Part shown: piece by piece, positions 48,101 to 57,697 of the stretch
Position numbering within the stretch: the stretch's first letter is position 1
Layout of the letters: each line of letters begins with the position of its first letter
Source: Chaunax sp. Z400
Lineage: Eukaryota > Chordata > Actinopteri > Lophiiformes > Chaunacidae
Direction: 5' to 3'
DNA: 64,000 bases
Assembly: GCA_037577475.1 (NCBI GenBank)
Contig: CM075189.1
Location: forward strand, 12,454,839-12,518,838
Translations under genes and position numbers: made by a program
The notes under the pieces: model-generated
What the model was told of the DNA's origin: nothing
The model's database searches: none
The model's input: only the letters and a program-made list of their open reading frames with translations

Positions 48101-51100
48101 CTTCAGGATGTCTATTCATGATTCAAAGGAGAGAATATATTCATAAAAATCTGAGTGATAAAGCAATTTTTTTTCATCAGAAAAGCGGAATCTGCATTTG
48201 TATTAATCACAATTCCTGTGACAGCCAACATCTTTCTGACTAATCCTACCATAAAATAGAAAAGAAATGAAAAACTCTGTGTTTTTGAGATCAATACAGT
48301 ATCACTAAACATAATACTGTGAAAATTAATAAAGTGCGTCAATATTTCCTTTCACCTCGACATAAAACTGAGTGGATTTTTATGAGCATCAGCTCTGATT
48401 TGTCATGACAATCTGCCTACATAGCATTTAGTATTCCTAGCTAACCTCCACAAGCTAATCCCTTTGCTTCCATGAACATGAACTTCCATGCATGCATAAC
48501 ATATACAGACACCTTATATATACACACACGGCCACAGTTAGTTTCTGGTGAAGCCATACAAACAGATATGCGTGCATATAACATGAGATGTGTGTATACA
48601 TAACACATATTTAACAGTGGATACACACAAAACAGCTAGTAAGACCAGTCACAGCGCTGCAGAGGCTGAATCAGAGACATACTAACAAAGAAGACTCAAA
48701 TTTATTCTGAGGCCAGGGCTTAGTATCAGGGTTGAGGTCATAAAGAATATCTTTAGACGCATAAAAGTTCATGTTCAATTTAGCGAAAAGACGGACGAAA
48801 AGGAAATCAAAGAAAGGAAGAGGACAGGAATGTCTTTAGCGGCCAGTGAATAAAGATATGAGACATCTTTGCGGCTCATTGACCAGAAGACTGGTAGCTG
48901 TTTCATCTGTGTGAGATCACTAACAAAGACCCACATTTAGAGTTATAATGAAAACCGTACTTTGGGATTTAAAAATAAGACGTAAAACCTCCAAAGGAAT
49001 GAATGAAATCTCTATTTTAGCTAAGTTCTTCAGTTTGGGAACAACTATCCTCTAGTCTAGATCTTCTTAGTAAAGCTTTTTCCGAGCCTTACGGCTTTTG
49101 TTCCCTAATGGAGACTGCATCATGCCGTTGAAAGAGTAAAGATAAAATCATTATACTGTATTTACGGAAGGGAATTTTCCAAGAAGAAAACAACTTTACT
49201 GTCATCTAAGAGGAGAGCAACAGTTTCACAAAAAAGCACATGAAAAATATAAGTTTCTTTGAACTTATACCACAAATAAACACCTATTTCACAATGCATT
49301 GTAGACCAAAATGCTAAGTGACAACAGATATCACCTCTGACACCAATGTGTTCCCAGAGTTGGTGCAGAGAGCAGAAGCAGCTCCCAGTCTTCTAATTAA
49401 CAGTTATTCAGAGAGTTGTTTGTGATGAATCTGTGATTCCCTTTAAGATCGTAGGGAAGCAGCAGATTGAATGATTTTCCTTATAATTTACAAGCTTAGA
49501 TATACAGTATGTCCATCCTCAGCATGAGTCAGATGTAGGTCTGAATTAAGTGTTAAATTAGCAGATAGTTTTATTGATTATTGATGCTTTCCTGAGTGGG
49601 TTTACCTCAACTGACAATTGTCTCAGTGGTCTTCAAATCCCTCATTACACCGTTATGAGTTGGTGTATTAATGGATCAAAAGGTTGAAATCACTTCAATT
49701 GTCCTAAACCCACATTCACAAAGACACTTAAAACTATTTGCCACTTATATTAGACCCTTGTCTGATTGACATACTGTATACATCAGGGTTTATCCCCATA
49801 CGTACGTGGATCTGTCTCCACAGCCAATGACCGGTTCACACTTTGTTTGACCTGAGTTTTGGCTTTCTTAACAATCTTTGGCTTCTCGGTGGAGACTTTG
49901 TCTTTCTCGACAATCTTTGGCTTCTCGGTGGAGACTTCATCTTTCTTAACAATCTTTGGCTTCTCGGTGAAGACTTTGGCTTTTTTGACGAACTTTGGCT
50001 TCTCGGTGAAGAGTTCGGCTTTCTTAACAACCTTTGGCTTCTCAGTCAACAGCTCTGCTTTCTTAATCTTTGGCTTCTCGATGAAGAGTTCGGCTTTCTT
50101 AACAACCTTTGGCTTCTCGGTGAAGAGTTCGGCTTTCTTAACAACCTTTGGCTTCTCAGTCAACAGCTCTGCTTTCTTAACCTTTGGCTTCTCGATGAAG
50201 AGTTTGGCTTTCTTAACAACCTTTGGCTTCTCAGTCAAGAGTTCGGCTTTCTTAACAACCTCTGGCTTCTTGGTGAAGACTCTGGCTTTCTCCTGGATTA
50301 TTTTGGGCTTCTTTGCTACCGTAACGCTCCTGGTGGACCTCAGTTCTACAAAAACGCAAACCATTTAATGCGCAGTAGGTAACATGCATACCTTAACAGG
50401 ATTAAATTGAAGCACTCTTTTGTTCATCAGTCAATCCTTAAATGAAATTTGGAGCTTAATCCAAGATCAAATGCACGACGAAAGGACTTAATTCTTGTTT
50501 TTTTGTGTTTATTGTATTTCTTCTGTAGAAAATGACCCAACATGACAGAAAAACATTGCATGAAATGTGACCCTTTACACTGAATTCATATAAAACAACT
50601 AACGATTTTAGCAGCATATATTTACATCTATTTACATTTTGGCCATTTGGCTGCAGCCACGGCTTCAGGGAATGTACAGATGAATGGCTGCATGAGCAAT
50701 GATTGCCACACTTGGATTTGAGGAGTATGAGGGGTCTTGATCTTCATTTTTTTTTCTGGTGTGAGGCATCACACATCTGGTTTTCATCAGTAGAAAACAC
50801 ACAGCTAAAATTTCACACTGCACACAGGCTAGAATGAGGAACATCCTCCCCCAAAGCTCGGACACTGACTGCACTTGTGCAAAAACCAGCAAGAGAACTG
50901 TTTACTCTGAAAATCTATCAAGGTTTGAGGAACCCGAAAAATTTGTTTGAATTGTACCTCAAAGGCATCAGTGACTGCAACTTCTTAATCAGTGGGTCAT
51001 AAACCCTCGACATACTGAGATGTGATCTGAGAGACAGAACACCACTAGCCCTGAGTTTACAGATTGATTTCATCTCATTTCTCAGGATGCAAACTCAACA

Positions 51101-51674
51101 ACACATTTACTCCTCAAGGTAAACTTCTAGTTATTTGGTTCTCAAGGGATGTTCTATACTTATTTGCATTGTTTATATTTCTGAAAACTAATGAGACACA
51201 GGAAAAACTGGCAACAACTAGTCAGTTTGTAATAAAGTGCATTTTCCCTGACCCAGATCTTTCCGAAGGAGAACTCACTGTTCCACAGAAATATTATTTT
51301 CCAGTGGGGATAAAACAGAATTAATCCAACATATAAAATAATATCTACTCACCTAATTCCAAAGGACCTTCTTCTTCTTCTTCTTCTGTGTCTTTTCTGG
51401 ACACTGCTCTCGCTGCTGTTTTACCAGTCAGATCTTCAGTAGTGGTGCCGGAGGTTTCAGGAGGTTTAGTTGTTGACTTACTGTACCTGACTGGGAATCC
51501 TGTGGTTGGAACCTCAGTGGTGTTGGTTTGCCCTGCAGAAAAGAGGCTCTTATTTGCAGTGAAGGTTGCCTCTGAGTCCACAGCAGTCGTATTATGACCA
51601 GGTCTGGCTGTAATGAGGACAAATGATCCACAATGCAGAAACAAAAGCAGAATAAAGTGCAGAACTCCTGCCAT
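39173..51674 (-). CDS. cpxm1: cpxm1: secreted discoidin-domain M14 carboxypeptidase-like protein
   Basis: Fifteen coding exons (transcript order): 51674-51353, 50345-49806, 46676-46567, 46467-46328, 45993-45909, 45587-45428, 45329-45241, 44543-44420, 43370-43174, 42415-42236, 42140-41943, 41851-41755, 40596-40457, 39705-39603, 39483-39173; phases agree, 931 codons (human CPXM1 734). Signal peptide (1-24), Ser/Thr/Glu-rich segment, twelve Lys/Pro repeats (119-272), discoidin domain (about 288-450, CPPLGLESLKVKD), carboxypeptidase domain (about 480-800), transthyretin-like segment (DGDYWRLLNPGEYRVTVSAE) and an Arg/Lys-rich tail. HGNE (H535, E538) and H673 keep the zinc ligands and E765 the catalytic Glu position, but the substrate-binding Asn-Arg pair is N609-H610, as in CPXM1. 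The family is thought largely inactive and to bind matrix or collagen. NGADWHTVPGSMNDFSYLHT and RDKDTEAGIADAVI place it with CPXM1, not CPXM2 or AEBP1. A small extra exon between 46677 and 49805 cannot be excluded. Confidence 0.92.
40680..40843. repeat. ATAATTATGA/GATCCT-type repeat, left part
   Basis: Recurrent GAGATCCT, TAAGATCC and TCATAAT units in both orientations (GAGATCCTGAGATCCTGAGA, then CATAATTGTAAGATCC, CATAATGACAAGATCC). It resumes after the LTR at 41370 (ATCCTGATATC, AATTACAAGAT, CATAATTATGAG). It is an older repeat into which the LTR inserted. Confidence 0.6.
40844..41369 (+). mobile_element. Solo LTR (526 bp) of an LTR retrotransposon
   Basis: Starts TGTCATGGTCC and ends CATCACAACA, so it has TG...CA termini with a short TGT/ACA inversion. 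It is flanked by a perfect 5-bp target-site duplication ATCCT (40839-40843 and 41370-41374). It contains a TATA-like TATTTAAG (41129) and an ATTAAA poly(A)-type signal (41294-41299) in the same orientation, in the order expected for U3 and R. No internal retroviral or gag-pol region exists beside it, so recombination between two LTRs has removed the body. It lies in a cpxm1 intron, antisense to that gene. Superfamily (gypsy, BEL or ERV) not assigned. Confidence 0.85.
43128..43160. repeat. (ATCA)n run next to cpxm1 exon donor
   Basis: AATCAATCAACCAATCAATC tandem run, 13 bases left of the cpxm1 exon edge at 43174, so it follows that exon's donor site in the transcript. A like run sits at 8086-8108 directly after an arhgef37 exon donor. 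These may be slippage tracts or tails of retroelements (minus-strand TTGATTGA). Confidence 0.6.
44840..44905 (+). mobile_element. Possible retroelement 3' tail
   Basis: TTATATCAATAATAAACGTT followed by TGATTGATTGAAAATTG: a poly(A)-signal-like AATAAA with a GATT-repeat tail, as seen at ends of truncated fish non-LTR elements. The 5' extent is unclear (perhaps from 44640) and no target duplication was found. Confidence 0.35.
46677..49805. other. cpxm1: Large cpxm1 intron 2
   Basis: Intron between the exon carrying the Lys/Pro repeats and the first discoidin exon. No further exon is evident. It includes an AT-rich dyad near 47119-47176 made of ATCATAT/ATATGAT steps. The donor (CCAC then GTACGTATGG, plus-strand edge 49806) is chosen because it is the only good GT in the required phase before the in-frame stop. 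Confidence 0.6.
49852..50313 (-). repeat. cpxm1: Coding 39-bp minisatellite in cpxm1 exon 2
   Basis: Twelve in-frame units, ten of 13 residues and two of 12, with consensus TEKPKVVKKAELF. The DNA unit (GGCTTCTCGGTGAAGAGT on the plus strand) is well conserved in the middle and diverges towards both ends. Two units lack one Val or Ile codon, and both are followed by the same pair of units, so a multi-unit block of about three units appears to have been duplicated. It gives a strongly basic, Pro-spaced extracellular stalk between the signal peptide region and the discoidin domain. The opposite strand is open across it only because the repeat is in triplets. Confidence 0.92.
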
Positions 51675-51929
51675 AGTAGCTCTCCCCCTGCAGAGACCCT
51701 CTCACACTAAACTCTCATTCAACCTCCTGACCCTGCAGCTCTGCATCACCGTCACTCACCCAGAGTGTGAGAACGACTTCCCCTCACGGATTTTAACAAT
51801 AAAAGTTATGTTATTGGGCGACAGTGAGTAAAACGAAGGGTTAAAATGTTATAAACTGAAAATGAATTATAATCCTAACTAATCTGAGAGTTACGGAGCC
51901 CGGGAGAGGACATGGACGAAAAAATTCTT

Positions 51930-52035
51930 AAAACGCGCGCACGTGTTGGTAATACGCAAGAAAAAAAATTAACGCGCGCGTATATTAATAAATAGCACGC
52001 ACATATTTATAGAACGCGTATAATAGCACGTGCAT
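51930..52035. promoter_or_regulatory. cpxm1: CpG-dense CACGTG/ACGCG motif cluster upstream of cpxm1
   Basis: In an otherwise AT-rich stretch there are two CACGTG E-boxes (51940-51945 and 52027-52032), two ACGCGCGC runs (51933 and 51972) and an ACGCGT (52014). It begins about 260 bases upstream of the cpxm1 ATG. Regulatory use is inferred from motif density only; a degenerate CG/TA simple repeat is an alternative. Confidence 0.35.
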
Positions 52036-52770
52036 TTTAATCATGCCCTCTTGCCGTAGAACGTTTCAAAGCTGTAGATCTCCTTGATTTCTCCTTGAAT
52101 ATTTATTTGCAGTTGACCAACTACGTTTCAGTGTTGCTCTAGTTTAAGCTCTAGTTCCTGGTCCTCAGCTGCAGCAGAGCTGAAAGTTTATTCAGGGATT
52201 AAACTCGTCAACTTTCCCTCTTTCTGGAACACAAAAGCAGCACGCATGGCTGGAAATGTAGCCATCCAGCATTTTTTAAAGTCTGAAGAACCCATAAAAT
52301 GTTTAGTAATGAATGAATGAATGTATGATGAGACGGTGTCCATGTTTCTGTCCTTACAAAATGAAATGATGCTCATTTCACTGATCTGGTTAAACAGCTT
52401 TAATGGCACACACAGATATATGAATGGGGAATCTGTACATCCAGAAATCTCATTCCAAATGAATTTTATTCACTGTGGGGAAAATGCCTGGCAATGATTT
52501 TGCACTTCAATTTAAAGTATTATTATAAACTCTCTGGTGAGAGGGATGAATGATTTCAGGAAATAAAATAAAACCATTTTGGAGTGAGGTCATTCAATTC
52601 TTAAAGAAGAAAGAAAAAGAAAATACAAACAAACATATGCTATTTAACCAGGTCTACTTTGAAAAACAAAATGCAATTAAAAAATATATTTACAAAAAGG
52701 TGGAATTTTCAAATCCAAGAACTCAGTCTTGTGTCTACGCTTCCTCTCCTCCCTCTGAAGCTGAACCTCC
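52036..52770. other. Spacer between cpxm1 promoter side and smu1 3' end
   Basis: No recognisable exon, RNA gene or repeat with clear edges. AT-rich with short reading frames only. Confidence 0.5.
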
Positions 52771-52776
52771 TTTATT
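52771..52776 (-). terminator. smu1: smu1 poly(A) signal candidate
   Basis: TTTATT on the plus strand (AATAAA on the smu1 strand), about 370 bases past the smu1 stop. Other AT-rich hexamers lie nearby, so the site used is uncertain. Confidence 0.45.
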
Positions 52777-53143
52777 TTAACTGCAGCTGAAACAATAACA
52801 TGGACTTCTGTTAAAATCTGGATGAATATGGAAGCATCTTTCTCTCTTCACATTTCGAAGAGTTTCCAAAATCATATCCACCCCTTCAATAACATAATAC
52901 CTTCTCTTACAAAATTCATACATGGGATACAAGTAAAACGAATGATGTCACCGTCTTCAGGTTCAGGTAAACAAGGCTCCACTCGGAAACCTCAAACTAC
53001 CCTTAGTTCTCAGTGAATAGAAAGAGAAAGATTTGGGGGATATAAAACCACAAAAACTAAACCAAATGGGTCAGAGGTGTGTCCAGAGTGAGGAGAGCAG
53101 CTGCTGCGTGAGAACGTCCAAATCTCAGCTCAGCATCAGCACC

Positions 53144-56100
53144 TCAAGGCTTCCAGAGCTTCAGTAGACCGTCCTCACTGTAGGTGCCGATGAGGTTCTG
53201 GTGGGGGTGGTGGGCGATGCCGATCACGTCCTTCTCGTGGACCTGGAGGGAGGCGAGCAAGACGTGAAGTTTAAGAGGCCCATTCATTTCATATATTCAA
53301 AGATCTTTTTGGTCTTGAGTGATTGTGTCGATGAAACAACATTTTTTTCAAGGAGATTATTCAAATTCAAAGATAATCCTAATCTTGAAAGCATGACGGC
53401 TGAAATTAAGCACTTTCCAGACGTCTGAGTTTTGAACATTAGTGTGTGCATCTGTTTATTATCGTCTAATTAAACCCCCGGCTGTGTTAGTTCCTTTCTC
53501 TCGAGTCACATGAGATGTATAAACAAGTCTTCAAACATAAAGCGGGGGTAAAATTCTAGAAATAACTGCTCGCCGTGTCAATTTTAAGTCGCAACAAAGT
53601 ATCCTTATATTCTAAAAATTGATTTTTTTCCTTTGAGTCATCTGAAAAGTGGGAACAAAGAGCTTCACCCTCACCTTCAGGCCTTCAATCTAAACTTTAC
53701 AGCGAGACCTTTTTGTTGCAGAAGCAGAGGAGGGAAATGTTCTGGGATATTTCCGGACACTTTTGATCTGCGCTCCTGAGCATAATGACGTACCGTGAGC
53801 GTTCTCTCCAGCTTGCCGGTGACCGTGCTGAAGCAGTAGAGCACAAAGTCTTCTCCCACGCAGTAAATCCACTCGCCGCGGGGCGACAGGGTGCAGCACA
53901 CAAAGTCACCACCTTCCCTCTTACCGGAGCTGAAACTTCTCACGATCTGCATTCAAACACACACACAAAGCGTGGATGTTAAGAGGACAGGACAGGTAAG
54001 GCGGGTTCAGCTTCATGAGCATTTATTCTCTGTATTTCAGAGGAAAAAAACATTACGAGCCGTCATGAAATGAAATCAAACCAGACAGGACGGCAGTTTG
54101 CATTCATTCCTGTCGCCGCTCCTGAGAGCTCTTATGGAATAACAAGGTGCTCTGGTTTCTGGCGGTGCTGGTTTTTGGACTGACCTGTCCCTGCATGTTC
54201 ATGATGACCACCGTGTTGGAGCGGTTACACACTACAAAATGCTCAGGGTTTTTGGGCAGCAGGATGACGTTGTTGACCGTGATGTCCGTGCCAGCCGACG
54301 TTCCCAGAGGCTTGAAAGTGTTGGTGCATTCGGTGGTCTTCATGTTCCACACCTGTATCCAGATAGATATTTATTGTGTAGTTTTGAGTAGAGGAAAGAG
54401 AAAGCAATGGATGGGACTTCTCATTTTTGCTCCTCTCACCTTAACTGTACCGTCCGAGGAGGCGCTGATGATGTGGTGGCCGTCGGGAGTGAAGGTGGCC
54501 TCGTTCACAAACGAAGAGTGACCGCGGAACTCCTTAAGAGTTTTACCCGACTTCAGTCCGTGGATTCTTTAGCAGAAAGAAGAAGTTAACAGATGCTACT
54601 TAAATGATCTTAAAATAAAACATTAAGTAAAGAGCACAGTTGTACTGGCAGCGAAAAGAATTCAATGAAGTTTGAAAGGAGAATAAAGGGTGAAGCTGTC
54701 GGATGACAGTTTACCTGATTGTCTGGTCGAAGGAGGTGCTGAGGAGCTGGCTGCTGTCTTTACAGAAGCTGAGGCACGTCACGCCTTTACTGTGGGCACG
54801 TTCAAACCTCCTCAGACACTGACCGCTCTGGATCTTCCACACCTACACAAACACACTTCATTTGTATCGGCAGGAATTTGTTAAGATCTTTAACCGAGCG
54901 TAAACCGGCATTTCAAGAGACGGCGCTAATAACTGTGTGCCAGAAGAAGAACCTTCATCTTAAACCTTCTCAATAAGGACGTTAAGAGCGAGAGAAATAG
55001 ATGTAATGTTTAGTCTACCTTGATCTTTCCATCCTGAGCTCCAGTGGCCAACATCTCTGTGTCTCGACTGAAGCACATACACAACACGGCATCGTCCATG
55101 ATCATGAAGTTATCCTGAGCCTGGTACTTCAGATCCTGCCGGATCCAATACATATAATCATTTCACGTCTGCAGAGACCATTCTGAAACACTTGGAGTAA
55201 ATGTAGTATTACATGTTGTATGTGTGCCTTTTTTTTTGTGCTACCTTTCTGATTTTGCCGGTGGTGAAGTTCCAGACCTCGATGAAGCCGTCCACAGAGC
55301 CAGTGACCAGGTACTGACCATCGGGGGAGAATCTGGAACACTCCACGTGAGATTTCTGACCAAACTGTATAGAGAACAAAAACAGGGACATATCAGAACA
55401 CCCAAAACATTTAGATCACATTTAGGATAACTCCAGGAAATGTCAAATTAAAATGACTGAAAACAGAGGAAGCAGTGCATTAATGTTGGTATCTATGATC
55501 CACACTCTGGGACTGTGTTAATACCTTGATGTGTCTGCTGAGCTGGGTGGGGAAGCGCTCCTCCTCCACATCTTTAACAGCAGCTTTACCTCTGAACAAG
55601 TCGATAGTCATACCAGGAGGCAGGAGACCCTGATGCTGTTGCCACTTCAGAGACTGAAGGAGGAGAATGCACAAAGTGGACAAAAATCATCATTGGCACT
55701 TTATTTAAGTGGTGGCATAGCTTGTGTGTGTGAGGACTGAGACATGACCATGCAAATGTATCAGGATAGAGATGTAGATCTATCATTTTGCAGTGAAAAG
55801 TGAAAGATCACCTACCTGTCCCAGCAGAGCCATGAGACGAGACGGCGGCACCACGCTGACCTCTCCTGCCAGGGCATGGGCAATTGCAGCTCGGCGCTTC
55901 TCCTTACTGCTACCGTCTGGGTACGCCTGGACAACAAGTAGCACAACTGGAGTCTTTCAGGTGTTCTCTTTATGCAACATTTATAATTAAGCCCATACGG
56001 TACAGTTTTGAAGGCAGACGCAGATTATATTGTTACATTTCTATCTATTTAAACTGCATTTCTCTAACTTCTGATCTCTCCTCTGAGGCTGGGAACAAAA

Positions 56101-57606
56101 CATGTGACTCTGATGATGAAACAGCTGAAAGTTCTTTGGTACTTAGAAGTGAAGAGCAAAATTACGAGCCCAGAAAAACTGATTCTAAAACGATTGACTG
56201 CAACTTACCTCTCTGGGATCGAAGTAAGAGCGAGCCAGTAGGTTCTCCAGGTGGATGTATCTCTCTGGCTGGGTCTGTTTCAGCATGATCATGGGGTCGG
56301 TCTGCCTGAGGAGTGAACGGGCTGCACCCAACTCTCTCAACTCGATCAGCTCTAACACCACCTGCCCAGGAAAAAATACATATATGCAGATTTAGAGAAA
56401 ATGTGACATCAGGCAAGAACCACCAGATTCTTTTCAAAACAAAGTCTGTTAATGTGAGCAATGATAATAGTAGAACAAATTGGAGGTCAACAAAACCTGA
56501 ACCTAACCAACAGTAATGAAAGACATCAGGATATAGTCTTAGAACTGAAAGGAAGGCAACAATCATGTATAAAAATAACAACTTCACAAAAGCAACAAGG
56601 AAGAAACAAAGCTACAGGTGAGTTCCATGACTGCAGACGCTGACATATTAAACAATTAAACTTGAACTGAGATCATGAAGTAGAAGAAAAGGCGACAAGG
56701 GAGAGGATACGATAAGGTAATAATCTCCTTAAACTTAACAAGGATGCACTGGGAATGCTAAATTATATCAAAATCATGCAAGACCACATTGCAAAGTCAA
56801 GGACCCAAAAAAGCTGCAGACCACTAATATCCGAACCTCACCTGTTCATAAAGATCTATCAGCGTCTTATCTGGAAGCTTAAGGGACTGGATGGCTTGTA
56901 GGACAGTATCCCAGTGGCCGCTGTTTATGTCAGCCACAAAGCTCTCTATACTGTCCACAGTGTTCAGAGACACGGTGGTCTCCTCCTGCAAGGTGGTCAG
57001 AGTTCTTTGCAGATTGTTTTCCTTTAGGTACTGCATAATCAGACGGATCACGCTGTGGAAGGCAGAAAGTACTCGTTATTTTGATAAACATATGTATGTT
57101 GCAAGATAGGCCCGGCTTAATTTCAGTGTATTAAATAAGGAGTCATTATTAGATGTTGGTGGATCATTTGACAGAAGTATATAAATAATCAAATGACTTT
57201 TTCGACTTAAGTTTGAATAATTTATCTCCGCTGTATGAGCAAAACCTCTGACAACTGGCAGTTCATCGTTCGCTAAAGCAAACTTATTTTAACTCCTTTG
57301 CGTTTTAATTTTGTTTGCTCCATATAGAGAGGTGAAAATTTACATAAAACAGCGACACTTCATACTGACATTAGCCACGTAGCTTTAAAAAAAATAGAGC
57401 AAACAGCATCTATGAGGTTGCTGTGAGTCGCTAGTTAGCTTAGCGCGCTAACGCTAGTGGATTGTAGCAAAGGATGAGGTAGGCCTCATCCACAGAAAAT
57501 GTGATTAAATGTAGAGTTATTAGCCGGAGATCCATTATACAAATTATTTTGCTTTAGAATTGAATAATTAGACTACTTACTCTGCGGATTCCACCTCCAG
57601 AGACAT
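53144..57606 (-). CDS. smu1: smu1: spliceosomal LisH/CTLH/WD40 protein
   Basis: Twelve exons (transcript order): 57606-57581, 57052-56842, 56361-56209, 55926-55816, 55653-55525, 55364-55245, 55135-55019, 54842-54715, 54566-54440, 54352-54185, 53946-53794, 53242-53144. Every junction is GT/AG with matching phase; the sum is 1542 nt, giving 513 codons plus stop, exactly the human SMU1 length. Domains: LisH (about 6-38, VIRLIMQYLKENNLQRTL), CTLH (about 40-92, SIESFVADINSGHWDTVLQA), a linker, then a seven-bladed WD40 propeller (about 211-513) ending in YSEDGLLKLWKP. SMU1 works with IK/RED in activation of the spliceosomal B complex and in alternative splicing in the nucleus. Differences from human are conservative (for example AIAHALAGE, and FMIMDD for FMMMDD). 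The gene is compact; the longest intron separates exons 1 and 2. Confidence 0.97.
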
Positions 57607-57690
57607 GATTATTTATCTAAAAACAGTAACCAGAAGACACTCAGAGTCTGCAGCAAAAGGCAAGAAGCACGCAGGACACATAGGCAAATA

Positions 57691-57697
57691 CGGAAGT
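57691..57697. promoter_or_regulatory. smu1: ETS-like site upstream of smu1
   Basis: CGGAAGT about 85 bases upstream of the smu1 ATG, a motif common close to start sites of housekeeping genes. No TATA box is evident nearby. Function inferred from motif and position only. Confidence 0.4.

Noticed and set aside
49843..50382. Long plus-strand reading frames rich in Phe, Leu and Gly
   Set aside because: Antisense of the in-frame cpxm1 repeat. A triplet-periodic repeat is open on both strands; the minus frame has the splice sites and joins correctly to flanking exons.
39173..51674. Assignment as AEBP1 or CPXM2
   Set aside because: The Lys-rich N-terminus suggests AEBP1, but the catalytic-domain sequence (NHNFADLNS, TVELSCDKFPH, IADAVIKVDD) is CPXM1-type; AEBP1 and CPXM2 differ at these positions and AEBP1 has a long acidic C-terminus not seen here.
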